The position numbers were made by a program, and so were the translations under genes. From Methanomicrobiales archaeon (GTDB lineage Archaea; Halobacteriota; Methanomicrobia; Methanomicrobiales; Methanomicrobiaceae), in contig JAAYIO010000104.1 of NCBI GenBank assembly GCA_012523385.1, forward strand, positions 1-5,727: a stretch of 5,727 nt of DNA. The letters run 5' to 3'. Within the stretch, counting starts at the first letter, position 1. Every line of letters starts with the position of its first letter. This document shows, piece by piece, positions 1 through 5,727 of this stretch. Below the pieces are notes generated by a model. That model saw nothing but the letters and a program-made list of their open reading frames with translations, was not told the origin of the DNA and did no database searches.

Positions 1-1075
1 CCTCTGCCTTGGGGCTGTCAACTGGGTCATCGTTGCGGGACTGGTTATCACATGGATCTGGATCTATCTCTCCATCTTCAAAGGAGTACACTCGGTCGAG
101 AAGATGGTGCTTTTGACCGTATTCGCTCCATGGGCGCTCATCATTCTCTTTGTCGTAAACGGCTTTACCCTCCCCGGTGCGATGGATGGTGTTGCCTACT
201 ATCTTACGCCTGACTTTGCAAGACTACTGGACCCTCATATCTGGATAGCTGCATTTGGACAGATCTTCTACACGCTCTCACTTGCAATGGCTGTCATGAT
301 TGCGTATGCATCCTATCTCCCGGACAAGGTGGATATCACCAAATCTGCTATTACCATCTCACTTGCAAACTGCTTCACCTCAATGTTTGCCGGACTTGCG
401 GTATTCACCACCCTTGGATTCCTTGCCCACCAGTCCGGTGTTGCTGTCTCAGAGGTGGTCTCAAGCGGTATCGGTCTGGCATTTGTCGTCTATCCGGCCG
501 CCATTGCACAATTACCAATCTTCCCAGAGGTACTTGGCGTTCTTTTCTTTATCATGCTGGTAACGCTCGGTATTGATTCAGCATTCTCTCTTGCTGAAGC
601 AGTTTCAACAAGTATATTTGATGATTACCCTCATCTCAACAGAAAAGTGACAATCGCTGCCCTCTGTGGCATTCTTTTTCTCATCGGGATCTTCTTCACC
701 ACCGGAGGGGGATTCTACTGGCTCGATATCATCGATCATTACTTCAACACCTTCATGCTTTTGATCATCGGCATTCTGGAGACCCTGGCCATCGGATGGA
801 TATTCGGGGCAGATAAAATTCGGGAAAATCTCAACAGTCTCTCGGCGTGGAAGATCGGTAGATGGTTTGATCTTAGTATCAAATTCATCGTCCCCCTTGT
901 GCTTGGTGTGCTTTTGGTGCTCAATGTGATATCTGAGCTATCAGAGCCCTATGGAGGATATGATCCGCTGGCACTTGGCATTGGATTTACCTTCGTTGTC
1001 ATCGCAGGCACCGCGGCATCCTTCATCATTGCACGCGTAATGCAGACAAAACGCTGTTTAGAAAAAACTCCCTAA
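1..1075 (+). CDS. Sodium-dependent NSS/SNF family transporter (5'-truncated)
   Basis: This is an integral membrane symporter that probably imports an amino acid or similar small solute with Na+; the substrate cannot be read from the sequence. The reading frame is open from position 2, so the ATG at 104 is an internal Met and the real start lies upstream. The 357 visible residues match the family from TM4 onward: a tryptophan-rich TM4 (about residues 5-26), TM5 (36-54), TM6 with the hallmark GQIFYTLSL and AYASYLP motifs (80-103), TM7 (114-142), TM8 with LGIDSAFSLAEA (175-203), then four further hydrophobic segments, for 12 TM in all. L189, D192 and S193 in TM8 fit the Na2 site of the eukaryotic-type members. 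TM1-3, including the unwound TM1 that forms much of the substrate and Na+ sites, are missing from view. TM7 carries NCFTS, the chloride-type pattern (see findings). The gene ends in TAA, 57 bases before the HisA-like gene. Family assignment is firm; substrate is unknown. Confidence 0.93.
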   Translation, partial: LCLGAVNWVIVAGLVITWIWIYLSIFKGVHSVEKMVLLTVFAPWALIILFVVNGFTLPGAMDGVAYYLTPDFARLLDPHIWIAAFGQIFYTLSLAMAVMIAYASYLPDKVDITKSAITISLANCFTSMFAGLAVFTTLGFLAHQSGVAVSEVVSSGIGLAFVVYPAAIAQLPIFPEVLGVLFFIMLVTLGIDSAFSLAEAVSTSIFDDYPHLNRKVTIAALCGILFLIGIFFTTGGGFYWLDIIDHYFNTFMLLIIGILETLAIGWIFGADKIRENLNSLSAWKIGRWFDLSIKFIVPLVLGVLLVLNVISELSEPYGGYDPLALGIGFTFVVIAGTAASFIIARVMQTKRCLEKTP

Positions 1076-1123
1076 CCTATCCGAACAGGCACACTATTTT
1101 GCCTTCCCGACACCCTTTTTATC

Positions 1124-1127
1124 AGGA
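1124..1127 (+). promoter_or_regulatory. Ribosome binding site of the HisA-like gene
   Basis: AGGA lies five bases before the ATG at 1133, a normal archaeal Shine-Dalgarno distance. It supports 1133 as the start. A start there also places the expected A-I-D motif of the first barrel strand at residues 6-8, as in true HisA proteins. Confidence 0.6.
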
Positions 1128-1132
1128 AGCTT

Positions 1133-1810
1133 ATGGACATTCTACTTGCAATCGACATCATGGACGGATACGTTGTTCAGGGCCAGTCCGGCAACCGGGC
1201 GGGTTACCGCCCTCTTGATTGGGGACTGGTTTCGGATGCCACACCTGCCGCATACACCGCAGCGATGAAACCCGTCTATGGATATGTGGCTGATCTAAAC
1301 GGCATTGAAGGAACTGGCAGGGTAAATGAAGATGATGTCCAAACCTGTTGCCGCCTTCTAAAAAAGAGCTATGTAAACCGCGGTCGCCGTGAGTATACGG
1401 TGAGTGAAGAAGACCGGCGGGCAGGCATCTTTCCTGTTATCTCAACCGAGACCGGCGGAGAAAACCTTGCCACCTATCATGGCGGTGCTCTCACCGTTGA
1501 CCTGAAAGCTGACCGAATTTACCCAACCGGTGAAACACCTGCATCATTTCTGAAAACGGCAAACAGCTGGGAATACGATGTCTGCATCATTATTAATCTC
1601 GGCTCGGTGGGAACCGAACAGGGTCTCCCTGCCTATCTCTCCGAGATGCGTTCGGCCTATGAAGGCACTCTCTTCTATGGCGGGGGACTTGCATCTGAGG
1701 CTGATTGTATAGCAGTTCATGAAGAAGGCTATGACGGCGTATTGGTTGCAACCGCAGTGCACCGCGGGAAAATCCCGTTTGAATGGATTCAACGGGGCAC
1801 ATACCCATAA
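1133..1810 (+). CDS. HisA/HisF-related TIM-barrel protein, function unknown
   Basis: This 225-residue soluble protein is related to the phosphoribosyl isomerase HisA but is probably not HisA itself. Visible barrel landmarks are strand 1 LLAIDIMDG with D8 at the position of the HisA catalytic Asp, strand 2 ADLNGIEG (53-60), a degenerate strand 3 YVNRGRRE (80-87), strand 4 FPVISTET (100-107), strand 5 TVDLK with D123 at the place of the second catalytic Asp, strand 6 IIINLGSVGTEQG (152-164), strand 7 GGGL (183-186), and strand 8 GVLVATAVHRGKI (202-214), whose Gly-rich edges match the two phosphate-binding loops. Both general acid/base Asp positions and the phosphate sites are therefore kept, so a phosphorylated sugar-like substrate is a reasonable inference. 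The linking sequences differ strongly from HisA. I recall a family of 'HisA/HisF-related' proteins in methanogens and C1-metabolising microbes that fits; its role is not established. No other histidine-pathway gene is nearby. It lies 57 bases downstream of the transporter and may be co-transcribed with it. Confidence 0.8.
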   Translation: MDILLAIDIMDGYVVQGQSGNRAGYRPLDWGLVSDATPAAYTAAMKPVYGYVADLNGIEGTGRVNEDDVQTCCRLLKKSYVNRGRREYTVSEEDRRAGIFPVISTETGGENLATYHGGALTVDLKADRIYPTGETPASFLKTANSWEYDVCIIINLGSVGTEQGLPAYLSEMRSAYEGTLFYGGGLASEADCIAVHEEGYDGVLVATAVHRGKIPFEWIQRGTYP

Positions 1811-1814
1811 ACCC

Positions 1815-1821
1815 TTTTTTT
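1815..1821 (+). terminator. Oligo-T termination signal after the HisA-like gene
   Basis: A run of seven T residues starts five bases after the TAA stop. Archaeal RNA polymerase terminates at oligo-T tracts without needing a hairpin, and none is seen here. Its place in a convergent gap supports the call. Confidence 0.45.
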
Positions 1822-1905
1822 CTAAGAAGAGGAGGATGCAGTTATTTACGATATTTATCAGCAAAAAAATCAATACAGTAATTATTTGACGAAAACAAAC
1901 CGTTC

Positions 1906-1980
1906 ATGGTCTGCTCAGAACCCGCACCCGAACCAAAAACCAGCAAACCCAATGGCTGTAATTATTCAGGTTATTGTTAA
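1906..1980 (+). CDS. Weak candidate small ORF, 24 residues, Cys/Pro-containing
   Basis: The ORF runs ATG to TAA and encodes 24 residues with three Cys (positions 3, 18, 24), a Pro-rich stretch EPAPEPKTSKP and the tail NGCNYSGYC. I do not recognise it. No Shine-Dalgarno site precedes the ATG. A TATA-like ATATTTAT at about 1850-1857 lies some 50 bases upstream, which would give a short leader rather than a leaderless message. The composition looks less random than the surrounding AT-rich DNA, but an ORF of this length arises easily by chance. Treat it as unproven. Confidence 0.15.
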   Translation: MVCSEPAPEPKTSKPNGCNYSGYC

Positions 1981-2030
1981 AAAATACCAAACTCATCTAT
2001 TAATTTGAATCGCTCTAACACAGATGCGAG

Positions 2031-2067
2031 AAAAACGGTGATACATCTGCAGGTAAAAGGTGTATCA
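2031..2067 (-). terminator. Hairpin plus T-run terminator of the sensor kinase gene
   Basis: A perfect 7-bp inverted repeat (TGATACA at 2039-2045, TGTATCA at 2061-2067) with a 15-base spacer begins three bases after the kinase TGA. Read on the minus strand it is followed by CCG and then five T residues (2035-2031). This is the layout of an intrinsic terminator, although the stem is AT-rich and the loop long, so the T-run may do most of the work. Confidence 0.45.
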
Positions 2068-2070
2068 AAA

Positions 2071-4704
2071 TCAGGTATCTTCCTTTGCCCGCCACCCCTC
2101 AACTGGCACATGCAGTTCAAAGCGAGCTCCTTTACCTTCTATCCCGCACTCATGGACCGTAATGCCGGTGATGGCGAGTATCTCACGGATCAGAAAGAGA
2201 CCCAGACCGGTATTGCTCCCATATCCTCGGTTAAAGATTCTCTCTTTCAGTACATCGGGTACACCCACCCCATCATCCTCCCATGCAATCGTAAGCCCAC
2301 CCGACCCTTCATGAACACAGGAGACCCTGACCTCAGTGACATCCTCACCATGCCGGATGGTATTATCCATCAGATTAGAAAAGACCGTTGTGATCAGGGG
2401 GTCGGCAAAGACCTCAACCCGCTCACAGGAAACGGTGATCGGAATATCAGTCATCTTTGCACTATTGAGAACGATATTCTGAAGAGAGAACCATTTCGGT
2501 TCACTCTTTCCAAGCTGCTCATACTCCTGAGTGAGTTGAATAGTCTGCTCAATCAGAAGAGCTGCCTTGTTCATCTTTCCCAGATAATCCCGGATTTTTG
2601 GGTCAGGATTCAGATCTTCTGTGAGGGAGAGATATCCGCTCAGCGTCATCGCATGGTTGAGGATGTCGTGGCGGGTGATGCCAGACAAAAGATGTAGTTT
2701 TCGATTTGCAAGGCGTAACGCATCTTCAGCCTGCTTACGTTTGCTAATATCCGTATGCGTGCCCACCATCCGGAGCGGTCGTCCTTCACTATCTGTTTCC
2801 ATCACCCGCCCGCGGGCGAGGAGCCAAAGGTACGAACCATCCTTTTTTAGCATCCGGAATTCGTGGGAAAAAACCCCCTGTGTTGCAACATTCTCATGAA
2901 TGTCCGATTGAATAGTAGCAAGGTCATCGGGGTGTACGTACTCCCACCATTCATCGAGCGTGGTAGCAAATTCGGCGGGTTCATACCCAAGCATCTGCAG
3001 ATACTGCGGACTGAAATACGCCTCCCCTTTGGGAATATTCCAGTCCCACAACCCGTCCTGTGCGGCTTCAAGGGCAAATGACAGCTGCTTTTTGCTATCC
3101 ACCAGGGCACGTTCTAACTCTTTCCACTCGGTGATATCTTCTGCAATGCTAAGAATAACTTCCCGTTCTTTCCACTGTGCGACAGAGAGACGCACGAGAA
3201 CGGGAAGGATACTCCCGTCTTTGCGGTAATGTTTTGCCTCAAATACCGTCTCACCATCTTCATTCAATTCCTGAATGCGTTCTCCAATCAGTGCAACAGA
3301 AGCAGGCACATCAAGGTCCTCCAATCGGAGAGACATGAATTCATCCCGCGTGTAGCCATGCATCTCAAGCGTGCGCTCATTTGCGTAGATAAACGTTCCG
3401 TCATAATCATGAATCGTGATCGCAGATGAGGCATGATTCACCATATGCGCAAGTGTCCGTGTCTCTTCTTCCCCTTCCCTGCGGTTGGTGATGTCAATAA
3501 TTACGGCAACAAAAACCGGGGGGGTGACCACCTGTGAGAGGTGAACATGGACCTCAACAGGATATTCAGAACCGTCCTTGCGGCGATGGACCGTGGTGAA
3601 GCTGGCCAGATCCTTTGTTCCATCAATCAGAGGTGAAACAAGTTCCCAGAAAGACTCATACGTGCATTCCGGCTTCAGATCAACCGGAGTGAGAGTCGAG
3701 AGCTCCTCCATCGAATACCCAAGGTTGTTTCGACCTCCCCGGTTCACCTGCACAAACCGAAGGGTAGTCGCATCAAAGATATAGATCTCATTAAGGGAAT
3801 CATCCAAAATATTTCCGAATAACGAAAGGCGGTCTCGCGCCTCGTTGAGTTCTGTAATGTCAGTGTGAGAGGCTACCACTCGGCCGGTTCCTGGAATAAG
3901 ACCTACTGTCGTATAAAGTTCACGCACATCTCCCCACCGATTTACAAATCGGAACTCATAGTGTTCCGGTGCACTCGCAGGGTCACGCCTGCGTGACCAG
4001 TGATACCCCGTTAACCGGATGAGGTCATCCGGGTGCACAAATTGCGTCCATTGCATGCACCCTTCAATCTCCTCACGCGTATACCCCGTAAGCTCAGCAT
4101 ACGCAGTATTTGCAAGGGAAATGCCCATATCCTCCTCGATGATAATCGTCGCTGACCCGGTATACGCAAATATGCCTCGATATATCTGCTCAGACTCCTG
4201 GAGGGAATGCTGCATCGCAGTAATCCTCTCTTCACGGAGGTTTAACTCTTCATGAAAGGCGGCCAGCTCTGCATGGGTGTTGCTAAGGGCCTCTTCAGTG
4301 CGGCAACGTCCAACAGCACGGCGTATTTTGTGGACCAAATCTGCAAACTGGGGTCCGGGAGCCCCTGCTTTCTCCACATAATAATCAACGCCATTGTTGA
4401 TCGCCTCGATGACAATCTCCTCACGACCCTTTCCCGTGAAGAGAAGAAAGGGAAAAGACCCATAGGTACTCCGAATGTATTTGAGAAAATCAATCCCATC
4501 CATGAGCGGCATCTGATAGTCAGAGACGATGGCATCAAACCCATCTTCAGCAAGCAGCCGGATCGCATCCTCGGTACTCTCCACGGTCGTAACATGGATG
4601 CCCTCGGCCCGTTCCAGAAAAATCTTGCCAATCTCCAGCAGGCCAGGTTCATCATCAACGTAGAGAACTGAGATGGGGGCATCCGATGCCGGCGGGAGTT
4701 CCAT
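2071..4704 (-). CDS. Cytoplasmic hybrid sensor histidine kinase: REC, four PAS, kinase core
   Basis: This 877-residue signalling protein has no hydrophobic segment, so it should sense cytoplasmic signals. Domain order: REC at about 12-130 with acidic pocket D17-D18, phosphoacceptor D62 (SDYQMPLMDG), T90 and K112; a helical, probably coiled-coil linker (137-172); PAS1 (172-285), PAS2 (293-406), PAS3 (415-527) and PAS4 (538-656), each starting from a G-Y-x-x-E-E/D-F-like core and most ending in an I/T-D-I-T-E-like PAC motif; a phosphoacceptor helix with H679 in TRHDILN; and an HATPase domain with N-box NLMDNTIRHG (777-786), G1 box DDGVGV (810-815) and G2 box GLGLFL (833-838). All catalytic residues are present. 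The REC lies at the N-terminus, not after the kinase as in common bacterial hybrids. This matches a sensor family abundant in Methanomicrobiales. No response regulator or output gene adjoins it, so its partner is unknown. The ATG at 4704 is the only plausible start: a stop lies in frame five codons upstream. It has no Shine-Dalgarno site. Confidence 0.95.
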   Translation of the reverse strand: MELPPASDAPISVLYVDDEPGLLEIGKIFLERAEGIHVTTVESTEDAIRLLAEDGFDAIVSDYQMPLMDGIDFLKYIRSTYGSFPFLLFTGKGREEIVIEAINNGVDYYVEKAGAPGPQFADLVHKIRRAVGRCRTEEALSNTHAELAAFHEELNLREERITAMQHSLQESEQIYRGIFAYTGSATIIIEEDMGISLANTAYAELTGYTREEIEGCMQWTQFVHPDDLIRLTGYHWSRRRDPASAPEHYEFRFVNRWGDVRELYTTVGLIPGTGRVVASHTDITELNEARDRLSLFGNILDDSLNEIYIFDATTLRFVQVNRGGRNNLGYSMEELSTLTPVDLKPECTYESFWELVSPLIDGTKDLASFTTVHRRKDGSEYPVEVHVHLSQVVTPPVFVAVIIDITNRREGEEETRTLAHMVNHASSAITIHDYDGTFIYANERTLEMHGYTRDEFMSLRLEDLDVPASVALIGERIQELNEDGETVFEAKHYRKDGSILPVLVRLSVAQWKEREVILSIAEDITEWKELERALVDSKKQLSFALEAAQDGLWDWNIPKGEAYFSPQYLQMLGYEPAEFATTLDEWWEYVHPDDLATIQSDIHENVATQGVFSHEFRMLKKDGSYLWLLARGRVMETDSEGRPLRMVGTHTDISKRKQAEDALRLANRKLHLLSGITRHDILNHAMTLSGYLSLTEDLNPDPKIRDYLGKMNKAALLIEQTIQLTQEYEQLGKSEPKWFSLQNIVLNSAKMTDIPITVSCERVEVFADPLITTVFSNLMDNTIRHGEDVTEVRVSCVHEGSGGLTIAWEDDGVGVPDVLKERIFNRGYGSNTGLGLFLIREILAITGITVHECGIEGKGARFELHVPVEGWRAKEDT

Positions 4705-4729
4705 GATAGGGGATTTCTATCGTAATCAG

Positions 4730-4737
4730 CATAAATC
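4730..4737 (-). promoter_or_regulatory. TATA-like box of the sensor kinase gene
   Basis: GATTTATG on the minus strand is centred about 30 bases before the kinase ATG and is preceded by a purine-rich GAGAGATA that could serve as BRE. With the usual archaeal spacing the transcript would start within a few bases of the ATG. This fits the absence of a ribosome binding site and suggests a leaderless or nearly leaderless message. Inferred from spacing and base pattern only. Confidence 0.35.
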
Positions 4738-4925
4738 TATCTCTCAACCCGAAACAAATGATTTTTGGATGATTCGTAGGAATCCAGGGTAATTTTTACT
4801 GTGGTTGCGGAAAACAGAATAAAACTGCATAAATCAGCCTTTTGGACGATGTTATAGGTAAAACGGCCCCAAATAATCTATCCCACTTGCCGGAACCTTC
4901 TTCCGTGACCATATTGCCACAAGGG

Positions 4926-4932
4926 TATTTTT
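4926..4932 (+). promoter_or_regulatory. Possible TATA-like box of the EamA transporter gene
   Basis: TATTTTT is centred about 32 bases before the ATG at 4961. If used, the transcript would start close to the ATG, matching the lack of a well-placed Shine-Dalgarno site (the nearest G-rich stretch, GGGAAAG, is about 17 bases away). Weak match to the archaeal consensus. Confidence 0.25.
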
Positions 4933-4960
4933 CGTGCGGGAAAGATAATGATTCACTACA

Positions 4961-5727
4961 ATGGCACTGAGTGACGGCACCCGCGGTGTGCTCTATATTC
5001 TTGCGGCAGCATTTTTCTTTGGATCAGCCGCACCGTTCACCAAGCTCCTCCTTACCAGTGTCGCCCCGGTTACCCTCGCATCATTATTGTATATGGGGAG
5101 CGGCATCTTCTTTGCCGCTTTCTGGCTTGTACGCCGCAGATTTTTCACGAAAAGCCATATACGTGAAGCCCCTCTCGAACGGCGTGATCTGCCATGGGTT
5201 GCAGGTTCAGCACTATTCGGAGGTGTCCTTGCCACATTGGTTCTCATGGTCTCCCTCCAGTATACTCCCGCGATGACAGCGGCAGTCCTTCTGGGATTTG
5301 AAGCCGTTGCCACGACACTCGTTGCCGCCCTCGTTTTCCATGAACAGGTGGGCCGCCGGATATGGGGGGCTCTCGCCTGCATCACCATCGCCTGCGTGGT
5401 CCTCACCTGGGACCCGACAAGTCCGTTCGGTTTTTCCCTTGCCGCACTGGGTATCATCCTCACCTGTTTTCTCTGGGCTACCGACACGAACATCTCGCGC
5501 CATATTTCGGGGAAAGATCCGATACAGTTGGTCGCCATTAAGGGGCTCTCCGGAGGCCTCATCCTTACGATGATAGCCTTGATCCTCGATCAGCCCTTCC
5601 CTGAAATGCCTTTTATTTTAGCCAGCATGGCTGTCGGCATTCTCGGTTTTGGGGGGATTATGACGATCTGTTTCCTCCGTTCTCTCCGGGCGCTCGGGGC
5701 GGCCCGGGCCGGTGCACTCTTCTCTAC
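4961..5727 (+). CDS. EamA/DMT superfamily membrane transporter (3'-truncated)
   Basis: This is an inner-membrane permease of the drug/metabolite transporter superfamily. Such proteins export or exchange amino acids, nucleobase-type metabolites or other small solutes; the substrate here is unknown. The 255 visible residues run off the window end. Hydrophobic segments lie near residues 10-30, 36-57, 79-99, 103-125, 132-150, 157-176, 188-209 and 217-238. A first EamA unit spans about 10-150, with the typical TPAMTAAVLLGFEAV stretch and the HEQV motif (127-130) before its fifth helix. A second unit starts near 156 (FGFSLAALGIILTCFLWA), and the small-residue segment ALGAARAGALF at 244-254 is typical of the later helices. 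The family usually has 10 TM and about 290-300 residues, so roughly 40 residues are missing. The start is fixed by a TGA in frame at 4949-4951, leaving 4961 as the first ATG. The gene is divergent from the sensor kinase. Confidence 0.9.
   Translation, partial: MALSDGTRGVLYILAAAFFFGSAAPFTKLLLTSVAPVTLASLLYMGSGIFFAAFWLVRRRFFTKSHIREAPLERRDLPWVAGSALFGGVLATLVLMVSLQYTPAMTAAVLLGFEAVATTLVAALVFHEQVGRRIWGALACITIACVVLTWDPTSPFGFSLAALGIILTCFLWATDTNISRHISGKDPIQLVAIKGLSGGLILTMIALILDQPFPEMPFILASMAVGILGFGGIMTICFLRSLRALGAARAGALFS

Larger units (their letters stand above)
1811..2070. other. Convergent intergenic gap, AT-rich, no firm gene
   Basis: These 260 bases separate the 3' ends of the HisA-like gene (+) and the sensor kinase gene (-). 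The gap is clearly richer in A and T than the flanking genes. It holds the oligo-T signal on the plus side, A-runs at 1863-1869 and 1979-1984 that would read as T-runs on the minus strand, and an inverted repeat just after the kinase stop. I found no tRNA or other structured RNA. One 24-codon ORF (1906-1980) is listed separately as a weak candidate. Confidence 0.7.
4705..4960. other. Divergent promoter region between kinase and EamA genes
   Basis: These 256 bases have no gene I can support. They must hold the promoters of both outward-facing genes. Two small inverted repeats are visible: GATAG/CTATC with a 7-base spacer (4705-4721), directly before the kinase start, and CGGAA/TTCCG with a 5-base spacer (4891-4905). 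ATCTATC occurs twice (near 4736 and 4875). Each is short enough to be chance. No tRNA or riboswitch fold was recognised. Confidence 0.6.

Noticed and set aside
104..106. ATG at 104 as the start of the transporter gene
   Set aside because: The frame is open to the window edge and the upstream residues form the expected TM4 of the NSS family, so this Met is internal.
1836..1889. A 17-residue ORF with a G-rich stretch (GAGGAGG) directly before its ATG
   Set aside because: The G-rich stretch touches the ATG, too close for ribosome binding, and the peptide is short, AT-driven and unremarkable.
2005..2697. A 230-codon plus-strand ORF opposite the 3' end of the kinase gene
   Set aside because: It is antisense to the kinase ATPase and histidine-helix region, which has intact family motifs. 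The translated product has no recognisable domain, and the start has no ribosome binding site.
4252..4671. A 139-codon plus-strand ORF opposite the receiver domain of the kinase
   Set aside because: It mirrors the well-conserved REC coding sequence and has no recognisable protein features; it is a by-product of codon use in the real gene.
2071..4704. Kinase gene as a recent fusion or frameshifted product
   Set aside because: The reading frame is continuous, the order REC-PAS-PAS-PAS-PAS-kinase is normal for methanogen sensor kinases, and no domain is cut short.
4948..4974. An 8-residue upstream ORF overlapping the EamA start out of frame
   Set aside because: Too short to support, with a poor ribosome site; with a leaderless start near 4955-4961 it would not even be on the transcript.
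4993..5562. A 189-codon minus-strand ORF within the EamA transporter gene
   Set aside because: The plus strand encodes a clear two-unit EamA membrane protein here. The antisense product is Arg-, Ala- and Pro-rich with no family features, as expected from a shadow of a hydrophobic gene.

Overview
The window looks like part of a methanogenic archaeal chromosome, most likely of the order Methanomicrobiales. Two things point there. The large minus-strand gene has the domain order (REC, several PAS, kinase with an R-H-D-I-L-N H-box) of the sensor kinases that are greatly expanded in that order. The second gene belongs to a HisA/HisF-related family that I recall mainly from methanogens and C1-metabolising microbes. 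Start regions also look archaeal: one gene has a Shine-Dalgarno site, while two have none and instead carry a TATA-like element about 30 bases before the ATG, as in leaderless messages. No rRNA, tRNA, CRISPR array, insertion sequence or phage gene was seen. The species assignment is inference.

Layout. (1) Positions 1-1075 (+) hold the 3' part of a sodium:neurotransmitter symporter (NSS/SNF) family transporter whose N-terminus lies before the window. (2) Positions 1133-1810 (+) hold a HisA-like TIM-barrel protein of unknown function, 57 bases downstream. (3) Positions 1811-2070 form a convergent gene-poor gap with a terminator signal for each side and one weak small-ORF candidate. (4) Positions 2071-4704 (-) hold a complete 877-residue cytoplasmic hybrid sensor kinase with REC, four PAS domains, a histidine-phosphoacceptor helix region and an ATPase domain. 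(5) Positions 4705-4960 form a divergent promoter region. (6) Positions 4961 to the end (+) hold the 5' part of an EamA/DMT-type transporter, cut by the window edge.

I see no evidence that these genes form one pathway. The transporter and the HisA-like gene could be co-transcribed. The kinase stands alone, with no response regulator or output protein beside it, and its only possible regulatory link within view is the shared intergenic region with the EamA gene. I found no clear undescribed system. The points most worth a second look are a chloride-site signature in the NSS transporter, Asp-to-Asn changes in the HisA-like barrel, and a small Cys/Pro-containing ORF in the convergent gap.
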